Source: JAICIG01 sp035532215 (GTDB lineage Bacteria; Planctomycetota; Planctomycetia; Pirellulales; JAICIG01). From it: DNA of 6,300 nucleotides. Position numbers and translations under genes: made by a program. The stretch lies in the NCBI GenBank assembly GCA_035532215.1, contig DATKRK010000125.1, forward strand, positions 1 through 6,300, in the 5' to 3' direction. Numbering within the stretch: the stretch's first letter is position 1; every line of letters begins with the position of its first letter. Of the stretch, positions 1 through 5,999 are shown in pieces. The notes below the pieces were generated by a model that was not told the origin of the DNA, did not search any database, and saw only the letters and a program-made list of their open reading frames with translations.

Positions 1-141
1 GAAGTAACTTGCACGTTCGGCCTCCTTGCCGCAGGTTGCCTGGGAAGTTGAATTCACCACAGGTTTACCCGTTTTTGGCACGGAGGCCGATTTCAATTCG
101 ACCGAAATTGCCTGGCGAAAACCGCGAAACTTGAACTAAGA

Positions 142-159
142 ATCCGTGTCATCCGTGGT
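142..159 (+). repeat. Short tandem ATCCGTG copies just upstream of the methyltransferase
   Basis: ATCCGTG occurs at 142-148 and again at 151-157, as two 9-base units that match at 7 of 9 positions. From memory, runs of this kind (ATCCGTGTCATCCGTGG) recur in front of genes or in spacers of many environmental bacterial genomes; that is recollection, not something this window proves. It ends 3 bases before the alternative ATG 163, which is one reason to doubt that start. Its function is unknown. Confidence 0.35.
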
Positions 160-183
160 TCCATGAGCTACAACGAGGACTCC

Positions 184-873
184 ATGGCCAACGACGAATC
201 TTTGGACTATGAACCAGGCGTATTGCGCGTGCTGCAAACCAAACAGCAGACGAAGCATTACTACGACAAAATCGCCAAGGTCTACGACCTGCTCTCGGAA
301 GAGGCCGAAAAGCCGATGCGCGAAGCGGGCCTCAAGAAGCTGGCGGCGCAGCCCGGCGAACGGATTCTGGAAATCGGCTTCGGCACCGGCCATTGCCTGG
401 TCGAGATCGCGCGGGCCGTCGGTCCCCAGGGCCGCGCGTTGGGCATCGACATTTCCGAGCAAATGCGAAAGCTGGCCGGCGAGTTGCTCGAGCGCGAAGG
501 ACTGGCCGAGCGAGTCGAACTGCACTGTGGCGACGCCGAGCAACTGCCGTTCGAGGCCGATTCGCTCGACGGCATCTTCTTCAGCTTTACCCTGGAACTG
601 TTCGATACGCCCGAGTTGCCGCGCGTGCTGGCCGAGTGCAAGCGGGTGCTGCGGCCGGGCGGGCGAATCGTCGTGGTGGCCGTTTCACGAGAGGGCAAGC
701 ACGGCGTGATGCTCGAACTCTTCGAATGGACGCACAAGCACTTCCCGAACCTGATGGATTGCCGGCCGATCTACGTCCGCCGCGCGTTGGAAGCCGCGGG
801 CTTTACGATTCAAGAGGCCGACGTCGAGAGCATGTGGGTGCCGGTCGAAATCGTGCTGGGCGTCAAGCCTTGA
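184..873 (+). CDS. Class I SAM-dependent methyltransferase (UbiE/Methyltransf_11-like), substrate unknown
   Basis: This 229-aa protein has the order of motifs of a Rossmann-fold methyltransferase. A helical N-terminus with KHYYDKIAKVYDLL (about residues 24-37) resembles the lead-in of UbiE-like enzymes. Motif I LEIGFGTGH is at 62-70, an acidic strand end GIDIS at 87-91, motif II GDAEQLPF at 116-123, and the post-motif LRPGGRIVVV at 156-165. These bind S-adenosylmethionine; nothing visible fixes the methyl acceptor, so ubiquinone/menaquinone or a small-molecule role is only possible. No signal peptide or TM segment is seen, so it should be cytoplasmic. I chose ATG 184 because GAGGA (175-179) sits 4 bases upstream. 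ATG 163 is in frame and would add 7 residues (MSYNEDS), but has no Shine-Dalgarno and directly abuts a repeat-like stretch. It is transcribed toward the - strand genes and appears monocistronic here. Confidence 0.9.
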   Translation: MANDESLDYEPGVLRVLQTKQQTKHYYDKIAKVYDLLSEEAEKPMREAGLKKLAAQPGERILEIGFGTGHCLVEIARAVGPQGRALGIDISEQMRKLAGELLEREGLAERVELHCGDAEQLPFEADSLDGIFFSFTLELFDTPELPRVLAECKRVLRPGGRIVVVAVSREGKHGVMLELFEWTHKHFPNLMDCRPIYVRRALEAAGFTIQEADVESMWVPVEIVLGVKP

Positions 874-1387
874 GCGTCGTAAACGTGGCCCGCCAGCCTA
901 CGCTACTGAGTTTCCGTCGGGCTGGGAATGCTGCAGTGATTTATAATTCGGCCGATTTATTTATATCGCCGCGCGCGGCGCGCGTGCGAATCGGCGCCGC
1001 GTCGCGAAATTCTCCGTGAAAACAAGGGTTTCGCGCCGCGCGCGCCTGACGGCGGCGTCCAAAAACAGGACGTTTTATGCCCGATCGGCGCCCGTTTGAC
1101 CCCCGATTTGACGCATATCGATAAATCATCGCAATCGGCGATTTCGCTTGCGGACCGAGATTTTGGGCGTTTTCGTGCATGCGGCGGTTTATGATTTCGC
1201 GGGGCGTATAAATCATGACTTTCCGCTTTCACGCCGCGGCTCTCCGGCCGCCAAGCGGGCGTTTTCAGCAAGCCACGCTCGGCGCGGCTGCGCCAGGCGC
1301 CGAAAGACCTCGCGTTGGCTTTGGACCGGCGGGCAAACCGACCTTATCGCCCCGGCGGCTTGCTCGCAATCTCAAGCCGGCGTAGGC
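874..1387. other. Non-coding spacer with alternating GC palindromes and AT-rich blocks
   Basis: No open frame here has a recognisable domain or a convincing start; those present are Arg-rich and look like chance frames. What can be seen: AT-rich blocks around 938-966 beside a perfect 14-base palindrome of alternating C and G (967-980); an inverted repeat CGCGAAA 1003-1009 / TTTCGCG 1029-1035, with imperfect GC-rich extensions on both sides; a direct repeat TTTGAC at 1095-1100 and 1107-1112; ATCGGCG at 990, 1084 and 1134; ATAAATCAT at 1121 and 1208; and ATGATTT 1191-1197 facing AAATCAT 1210-1216. I could not match it to rnpB, tmRNA, SRP RNA or a known riboswitch. It may be a decayed repeat, an unannotated RNA or a terminator region. 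Confidence 0.5.
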
Positions 1388-1546
1388 GTAGGGTGGGCGC
1401 CGCCCGCCAGAATTGCCTCGACGCCCAAAATCGAACGCAGCGGGAACGATCGAGGCATGCTCGACTTTTCGGAACTCGCATCGGCGGGCGGAGTTCCCAG
1501 GGTTCGAAAACGCTGCGACAATTCTGGTGGGCGGCGCCCACCCTAC
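1388..1546. repeat. REP-like (BIME-type) inverted pair of GTAG-headed palindromes, family A
   Basis: Two 27-base arms, 1388-1414 and 1520-1546, are inverted copies matching at 26 of 27 positions and separated by 105 bases. Each arm is itself a hairpin directly next to GTAG. The left arm is GTAG 1388-1391, stem GGTGGGC 1392-1398 and GCCCGCC 1402-1408 (one G-T pair). The right arm, read on the - strand, is GTAG 1546-1543, then a perfect 7-bp GGTGGGC/GCCCACC stem with a 3-base loop. The interior holds another perfect 7-bp inverted repeat, GGAACTC 1471-1477 / GAGTTCC 1491-1497. A GTAG at the hairpin foot is the known hallmark of REPs recognised by RAYT transposases. No target-site duplication is seen. 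The right arm ends 6 bases from the stop of the 1553-2062 gene, so it may also act as a transcript 3' end. A MITE with terminal inverted repeats is the alternative. Confidence 0.75.
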
Positions 1547-1552
1547 GATTAC

Positions 1553-2062
1553 TCATCCGTGCACTTGGCCTGGCAAACCCATGCCGAAAAGAAATGGCTT
1601 GACGGTCTCGACTAAACGCTGGCGCTCTGTCTCGTTGTGCTCGAGTTGCTCGTGACTCCAGTTTTCCGCAGTGTCGGCGCGGCAATCGCCGGCCAGAGAT
1701 TCTCCGATTTTCTCGAAAGCAATCTTCATCGACTTCTTGAGCGCCTCGGGCGTGTATTTCGAGCCAATCACGAATACTCGCGTTTTGACGTCTTCCGGTA
1801 TCTCTTCTTCGAACCGTGCTCTTCGCTGCTCGACTTGGTCGTCGAAGTCGATGAGCATCACGATATGAGCCTTTCCGAAATTCCGAAGCGTCCGGACGTA
1901 CTCGTTTTGGAACGTCACGAGCACATTGGCCCAGCCACCTGCCACTGGCATCACTCTTATCCGCAGATGATTCACTTCGTGATACTCAACGAATCCCTCG
2001 GCAATTTGCCGATTCGCGTCATCTTCGGGAATGACAAAGACGTGAGATTCGTACTTGTTCAT
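1553..2062 (-). CDS. Small TOPRIM-like protein paired with AAA ATPase (putative nuclease subunit)
   Basis: This is a 169-aa soluble protein without signal peptide or TM segment. I do not recognise a named family with certainty. The residue pattern fits a compact TOPRIM fold: strand VFVIPED with Glu13, a second strand followed by Gly-Gly (IRVMPVAGG, 35-43), a helix, strand HIVMLIDFDD with the Asp-x-Asp at D72/D74, then a fourth strand TRVFVIG (94-100). In TOPRIM enzymes such a Glu plus DxD binds the catalytic metals. The C-terminus (about 135-158) is a charged helix. The gene begins 3 bases after the ATPase stop codon, so the two are almost certainly co-transcribed and likely translationally coupled; GGGTGA overlapping that stop is the only Shine-Dalgarno candidate. 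By analogy with AAA plus TOPRIM/RloB pairs (PARIS, AbiL) it could be the effector nuclease. Gene reality is well supported; the function is inference. Confidence 0.85.
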   Translation of the reverse strand: MNKYESHVFVIPEDDANRQIAEGFVEYHEVNHLRIRVMPVAGGWANVLVTFQNEYVRTLRNFGKAHIVMLIDFDDQVEQRRARFEEEIPEDVKTRVFVIGSKYTPEALKKSMKIAFEKIGESLAGDCRADTAENWSHEQLEHNETERQRLVETVKPFLFGMGLPGQVHG

Positions 2063-2065
2063 GCG

Positions 2066-3166
2066 TCACCCGATGATTTCGTCACGAATCAGCGCGTTGA
2101 TCAGGTCGCCGCTGTAGGATAATTCAGCCAATGGTCTCACAACGGTCGGTTCCAAATGAGACTTACGTGTCAGCACGAAGGTGGTTTCATCGGAAAACTT
2201 CCGAACGGTTTCGGGATGATGCGTCGTTGCGATGAACTGACCACTTTGATTGGTCATCTTCCGCAAGCCCGTGATGAACTGGCCGACTTCCGAGAGCGAA
2301 AGGTGGTTGTCGGGTTCGTCCCACATGCAGATAACCGGGGAGCCGACCAGGTTCGATGCAATGATGTACGCGCTCAGAAAGAAACACTTCTCGCCGTCCG
2401 AGAGCGCCTTGAACTCCACCGAAAGGCTAGACGCCGGCTTTTCCCGCTCGAACTTCACGATCAACTGCGTGCCGCTCTCTCCACGCGGCGGGTTCTCGAT
2501 GGATGAAAAATCGGGGATTGCCGCCTTTACGTAGGATTCGAAGATGCTGTAACTTTTGGGCTTCTGCTGGAGCATGGACAGCAGGCAAGACGCGTAGTTG
2601 GCGGCGTCGTCTTGCAACTCCATCGAAGGTTCCTCGGCGAATCCCGTCATCGCGGCGGGAACTGGTGCGATTAGGATCATCGAGGCGAAGAACGACTTGA
2701 TGTCCTGAATTGATCTCGCCGGAGGGCGCTCATTGATTACCGGTAGCGCAAAGACGTGCCAATCGAGGCCGAAAGTCGATCCGCCCGAAAGCTGAACCTG
2801 TGCCTGGTGACGCGTAAAGATATCGGCCCCATCGACCGACAGAACCTCATCTAAGATTCGCGCCTCACGGAAATCGGGCGGCCATTCGAATGCGATCGCG
2901 TACCTGAAACGCCTGCCCGTCAAGGTCAATGCCACTTCGAACCGCATTGGCCGATTCGTTTGAAACTGAGCGAAATCGCTTGCCGAAATGAGATCCGCAA
3001 CCCGGCTTGATCCGCGGCAGATAGTCTGGAAGACTTCCAGACATCTCAGCACCGTCGATTTCCCAGAACCGTTCTTTCCGATCAAAACAGCGGAGGGGTG
3101 ACCGACAAGGTCGAGCGTGAAGTTCTCCAGGCAACGGAAATTGTGGACGTAAAGTCGTTCGATCAT
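2066..3166 (-). CDS. AAA_21/OLD-like ABC-type ATPase, partner of the TOPRIM-like protein
   Basis: This is a 366-aa protein counted from ATG 3166. It opens with MIERLYVHNFRCLENF, typical of RecF/SMC/OLD-like ATPases. Walker A GKNGSGKST is at 30-38, an ABC-signature-like LSDGEK at 255-260, Walker B ICMWDEPDNH at 279-288 (D283, E284) and a switch TTHHPE at 314-319. The two halves of the nucleotide site are separated by about 200 residues of other sequence rather than a long coiled coil. The protein stops soon after the ATPase core, so unlike full OLD nucleases it has no C-terminal TOPRIM domain; that piece appears to be the next gene. It should bind and hydrolyse ATP as a head-to-tail dimer in the cytoplasm, sensing or gating the partner. 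The frame continues upstream to ATG 3208 (380 aa) and TTG 3211 (381 aa). I prefer 3166 because the family normally starts at this strand, although no start has a strong Shine-Dalgarno. Confidence 0.92.
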   Translation of the reverse strand: MIERLYVHNFRCLENFTLDLVGHPSAVLIGKNGSGKSTVLRCLEVFQTICRGSSRVADLISASDFAQFQTNRPMRFEVALTLTGRRFRYAIAFEWPPDFREARILDEVLSVDGADIFTRHQAQVQLSGGSTFGLDWHVFALPVINERPPARSIQDIKSFFASMILIAPVPAAMTGFAEEPSMELQDDAANYASCLLSMLQQKPKSYSIFESYVKAAIPDFSSIENPPRGESGTQLIVKFEREKPASSLSVEFKALSDGEKCFFLSAYIIASNLVGSPVICMWDEPDNHLSLSEVGQFITGLRKMTNQSGQFIATTHHPETVRKFSDETTFVLTRKSHLEPTVVRPLAELSYSGDLINALIRDEIIG

Positions 3167-3264
3167 GTGGGATCCGATGCTGGTGAATTGCCGAAGAGGG
3201 AGTTCCATCAAGTCGATGGCAAGTGACCAGATAAGTGCGCCGTTTCAGCCGACCCGGCGGCCTG

Positions 3265-3291
3265 ATTATATGCCGGCCCCATTCCGACCAA
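3265..3291 (-). promoter_or_regulatory. Candidate sigma70-type promoter of the ATPase/TOPRIM-like operon
   Basis: Reading the - strand, a perfect TATAAT lies at 3270-3265, preceded after 15 bases by TTGGTC at 3291-3286 (TGTTGG with a 17-base spacer is the other option). Transcription would start near 3258, giving a leader of about 90 bases to ATG 3166 or 50 to ATG 3208. The -10 match is exact, but the -35 match and spacing are mediocre, and planctomycete promoters are poorly defined. It is the only AT-rich consensus hexamer in the 161-base gap between the two - strand units, which supports the ATPase pair being its own transcription unit. Confidence 0.5.
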
Positions 3292-3324
3292 CAGCCCTGA
3301 GCTGCACGTCCCTGTTGCGTGCTG

Positions 3325-3368
3325 ACGGCGAAAAGGTGCGCCGTTCACCTGATTTCGCGAACGAAATC
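3325..3368 (-). terminator. Hairpins after the membrane-protein gene, possible weak terminator
   Basis: Five bases past the stop of the 3373-3951 gene, a perfect 7-bp stem GATTTCG/CGAAATC with loop TTCG (read on the - strand) spans 3368-3351. It abuts a second structure: either AGGTG/CACCT (3334-3338 / 3346-3350) or the overlapping 6-bp ACGGCG/CGCCGT (3325-3330 / 3339-3344). The last two are mutually exclusive. No clear T-run follows, so a standard Rho-independent terminator is not shown. The position between two units on the same strand is what suggests termination or 3'-end stabilisation. Confidence 0.35.
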
Positions 3369-3372
3369 GATC

Positions 3373-3951
3373 TCACGCCTCTGCGTTGAGCGGCGCTTTG
3401 GGCGAGGCATCGCCCGGTTCGTCCGCGGCGCCTTCTTCCGGCGATGGCGGCGGCGGAGCGGGCAGCAACGCTACCGGCCAGCCGAGAAAGGCGGCGATCT
3501 CGTTGGCGGCGGCGCGGGCCGCCGTTTCGCGCGGCAGCTCGAAGACCGTCAGGAACTCTCCCTCGGCGCCGCCCAGGGCGACTTGCCAACGGCTCGCTTC
3601 GCCGGCGTCGAGCGGCCCGAGCAGCACCACGTGGAACGCTGGCAAGTCGTAGACGGCTTGCCGCCAGGGCACGAGCACGCCCCACCAGACATTGAGCGTA
3701 CTCTCGTCTTTGTCGAACGCCTTGACGCGGCGGCCCAAGAGCAACACGGCGCCTAATGCCGCCGCCATGCCTCCCAAGAGTACGCTTGCGCGGATTGCCT
3801 GCGGCGAGGAGTCGACCGCCGGCGCCAGCCACGGCGCCGAAGCAACCAGCGAGCCGGCGAGCAAAGTCGCGCAACCGAACAGCCGCCACGCGCGATGGAA
3901 ACGCCGGCGATAAACGAGTTGGTGCGGCGACCGGGTATCAATGCGCGGCAT
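3373..3951 (-). CDS. Two-TM membrane protein with cytoplasmic beta-rich domain and proline-rich tail
   Basis: This is a 192-aa protein of no family I can name with confidence. After a basic N-terminus (YRRRFHRAWR, 14-23) come two hydrophobic segments, about 24-46 and 54-73, followed by basic RRVK (74-77). By the positive-inside rule this gives a membrane hairpin with both ends in the cytoplasm. Residues 78-161 (KAFDKDES... to ...AAFLGWPV) alternate short strands and end in a helix, as in small PH-like domains fused to membrane hairpins; this is a guess from pattern only. The last 28 residues are rich in Pro, Glu and Ala. The frame is open far upstream, but that part is Arg-rich and overlaps the preceding gene out of frame. 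ATG 3951 is 22 bases after that gene's stop, with GGCGGGA as a plausible ribosome binding site. It probably acts with the vWA protein in the envelope. Confidence 0.8.
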   Translation of the reverse strand: MPRIDTRSPHQLVYRRRFHRAWRLFGCATLLAGSLVASAPWLAPAVDSSPQAIRASVLLGGMAAALGAVLLLGRRVKAFDKDESTLNVWWGVLVPWRQAVYDLPAFHVVLLGPLDAGEASRWQVALGGAEGEFLTVFELPRETAARAAANEIAAFLGWPVALLPAPPPPSPEEGAADEPGDASPKAPLNAEA

Positions 3952-3973
3952 CGCTTGTTTCCCGCCGCGCGGT

Positions 3974-5944
3974 CTAAAGTTTCGGCAGCGGAATCTCGAC
4001 GGGCCGCGGCAGCTTTTTGGGTTGTTCGCTGCGCCGCTGGTTCGAGGGCGGGGGCGGCGGAGCTGGCTTGGGCGGCGTCGCCTTGGGCTTCGGCTTCGGC
4101 GGAGGCGGAGCTTCGTAAGCTTCGAGGACCTTGAAGCCAAACGGTTGCGCCAGCTCGCGCTTGGCCAGCAGCGCCCAAGGCGTGTCGGGGTTCTCGTTCG
4201 CGCAGCGGGTCAGCAGGCGCTCGGCTTCTTTGGCCATCTTTTCGCTTTGGCTGCCGGAGTGTACGGCGGTGTCGGGGCTGAATTGCCAGCGATTCGATTT
4301 GGCGTCGACGAAGTCGGCCCCCTTGCCCTTCATCACCGCACAGGCCCAGTTGTATTCGTTGCAGCGGACGTACATCGCCAGCAAGCGGCCGTAAGTCAAA
4401 TCGTACCAAGCTCGCCAGCGCGGCGACGATTCTTTGGCGTAGGCCTGCTCCAAGCCACGAGGCCCGAAGGCGCCCAACGCCTGTTGAATCGTGGGCAGGT
4501 TGTAGGCCACGGTCTCTTGAGCCTCGCGCAGTTCGCCGTAGTAAGTCTTTCCGGTCGGCGCAAAACGCAGCCGCGGCGTGCCTTTCAACTTGTGCTGCCC
4601 GGTGACGTCGACGGCCGTCAACACGGCCCGCCGCACCGGGTCGGCCGCCGCGTGGCGCAGGTATACCGCAGGCGGATCGTATTCCGGCACGTAACGCTGC
4701 ATCGTCTCGACGGAGAACGGCGAGCGGTCGGCGGTGCGGTCCATGATGAAATAGGCGCCGCCCGTCTGGCTCGTCAGCCGCGTCAGCGCGAAGGGAGTCA
4801 AGCCGGCGCGGAGCGACTCGTACTGGCTGCCGTCGAACCAAAAAGGCAAGTGCAAGCGTTCGTCGCGCACCGAGTCGGGGCCGCGATCGACCGGCAATTG
4901 GTAAGTCTTGCCGTCGGTGTGCTTGTAAGCCATGGTTCCGCGCTGCTGGCCGAGCATGGCCGAAGGGCCGATGACGTAAACGGGAATCACGTTATTGCGG
5001 CAAAAGGTCACGGCGTTTTCGAGATGGTCGTAATCGTTGCCCGACTCGTCGGTCCAGATCACGAACATCTCGCGGCGATGCTCCGTCTGTCTCTGCCGCT
5101 GATAGCGCGTCGCGCACCAGGCGACGGTTCGAAACACGTTTTCGACGCCCGAGTCGTCGGTCGGCACGTTGCGGATGGCGGCGATGATTTCGCCCGGTTC
5201 GCTGCCCGGCGGCGCCATTTCCTGGGCCTGCTGGCCGAAAGCGACCACGGCGCTGGTCAACGGTCCGTCGCGGCCGTCGATGGCGCCGAGCTCGTCCAAC
5301 TCGCGGTAGACTTGCTGCAAGCGGTCGGCCGCGGCCTGCCGGTCGGCCTTCAGGCTGATCGAAGCGTCCATGATCCACACGACCAGCGTCTTCTCGCGCT
5401 CGACGTTGGTCATGATTTCTTCGGTGATTCGGTCGACCGCGCCTTCGACCTGCAGCATCTGCTCGCCCAGCGAACCGGCCTTCAACAGCCGCTCGTCGAG
5501 TTGCACCGCTGCGACGTCGAGTTCCGGCGAGGGGGCGGAGATCGTGGCGGGCAGTTCGGAAACTCTCAACACCCCGCGCAGCGACGCTTCGCTTCGAATC
5601 GCCGGCGCCAGCGACATGGCCAGCGCGCTGAGGGCGGTCTCGGCCGGCTCGTCCTTGGCCTCGGCCATTTGATACTCGAGGTCGGGCAGCGGCAGCTCTG
5701 CTTCCTCTTCGCTGGCCGTGAGCAACAGCGGCTCGGGCGTCGGCCGGCGCTCGGACGTAGCGAACTGCGCCAAAACAGCCAACAGAGCGGCATGCGCAGC
5801 AGCGCTAATCACGGCGGCTTGCGTGAACCGGGCGCCGACCGAGACGTCCGGATCGTGCGATTGATAAGGGTGCTCTTCGGCCGGAGTCTCATCCACCCAC
5901 GGTTCCGCCAGACAGTCGGCCAATCGAGTCAAGAGCGACCGCAT
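3974..5944 (-). CDS. Membrane-anchored von Willebrand factor A (vWA) domain protein
   Basis: This is a 656-aa protein. A short N-terminal region precedes one hydrophobic segment (about 41-60, TQAAVISAAAHAALLAVLAQ), then an acidic linker, so most of the protein is probably periplasmic. The vWA domain starts near 185 with strand TLVVWIMDASIS; D193, S195 and S197 form the metal-binding MIDAS motif DxSxS. T230 is a candidate for the MIDAS threonine, and VIWTDESG (295-302, D299) supplies the acidic loop. Residues about 440-605 form a further mostly helical region without a motif I know. The tail (613-655) is Pro/Lys-rich, resembling the TonB spacer in composition. vWA domains of this kind mediate metal-dependent protein binding; partner and role are unknown. 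The start is supported by GGAAGGGG just upstream of ATG 5944. It leads a two-gene unit with the 192-aa membrane protein. A 678-codon open frame on the opposite strand is a GC shadow. Confidence 0.9.
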   Translation of the reverse strand: MRSLLTRLADCLAEPWVDETPAEEHPYQSHDPDVSVGARFTQAAVISAAAHAALLAVLAQFATSERRPTPEPLLLTASEEEAELPLPDLEYQMAEAKDEPAETALSALAMSLAPAIRSEASLRGVLRVSELPATISAPSPELDVAAVQLDERLLKAGSLGEQMLQVEGAVDRITEEIMTNVEREKTLVVWIMDASISLKADRQAAADRLQQVYRELDELGAIDGRDGPLTSAVVAFGQQAQEMAPPGSEPGEIIAAIRNVPTDDSGVENVFRTVAWCATRYQRQRQTEHRREMFVIWTDESGNDYDHLENAVTFCRNNVIPVYVIGPSAMLGQQRGTMAYKHTDGKTYQLPVDRGPDSVRDERLHLPFWFDGSQYESLRAGLTPFALTRLTSQTGGAYFIMDRTADRSPFSVETMQRYVPEYDPPAVYLRHAAADPVRRAVLTAVDVTGQHKLKGTPRLRFAPTGKTYYGELREAQETVAYNLPTIQQALGAFGPRGLEQAYAKESSPRWRAWYDLTYGRLLAMYVRCNEYNWACAVMKGKGADFVDAKSNRWQFSPDTAVHSGSQSEKMAKEAERLLTRCANENPDTPWALLAKRELAQPFGFKVLEAYEAPPPPKPKPKATPPKPAPPPPPSNQRRSEQPKKLPRPVEIPLPKL

Positions 5945-5970
5945 CGTTCCCCTTCCCGCCGCGAGGTGGT

Positions 5971-5999
5971 CGAATAGGGAGAAAACCCGCTTCTTTCAA
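5971..5999 (-). promoter_or_regulatory. Weak candidate promoter of the vWA gene
   Basis: On the - strand TTGAAA (5999-5994) and TATTCG (5976-5971) are separated by exactly 17 bases. The first matches the -35 consensus at 5 of 6 positions, the second the -10 at only 3 of 6. Transcription would start near 5964, about 20 bases before ATG 5944, leaving room for the GGAAGGGG ribosome binding site. Position and spacing are good but sequence support is modest. Confidence 0.3.

Noticed and set aside
18..89. CGGCCTCC / GGAGGCCG inverted repeat before the methyltransferase
   Set aside because: Only 8 bp separated by 56 bases, with no further structure; expected by chance in GC-rich DNA.
893..925. CCAGCC/GGCTGG inverted repeat after the methyltransferase stop, as a terminator
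   Set aside because: Only 6 bp with a 21-base loop and no T-run. The adjacent CTACGCTAC resembles a REP head, but no hairpin accompanies it.
1096..1125. TTGACC and GATAAA as a promoter for an RNA in the gap
   Set aside because: The -10 matches only 4 of 6 with an 18-base spacer, and nothing downstream is recognisable; chance is likely in this mixed-composition stretch.
941..1271. Two - strand frames of 91 and 104 codons in the gap
   Set aside because: Basic, repetitive translations across GC palindromes, with no recognisable domain; they overlap each other in different frames.
1148..1615. A 155-codon + strand frame in the convergent gap
   Set aside because: It runs through both REP arms and into the 3' end of the TOPRIM-like gene, has low-complexity composition and no ribosome binding site.
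1637..2122. A 161-codon + strand frame antisense to the TOPRIM-like gene
   Set aside because: The - strand protein has ordered strands with a Glu/DxD pattern and tight coupling to the ATPase; the antisense frame starts without context and overlaps the ATPase end.
3753..4841. A 362-codon - strand frame overlapping both the vWA and membrane-protein genes
   Set aside because: It is a different frame of the same strand, Arg-rich and without motifs; it is incompatible with the better supported genes.
3941..5977. A 678-codon + strand open frame covering the vWA gene
   Set aside because: Its translation is Arg/His/Gly-rich with no domain, while the opposite strand has a MIDAS motif, a TM anchor and a good ribosome binding site. 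High third-position GC explains the long antisense frame.
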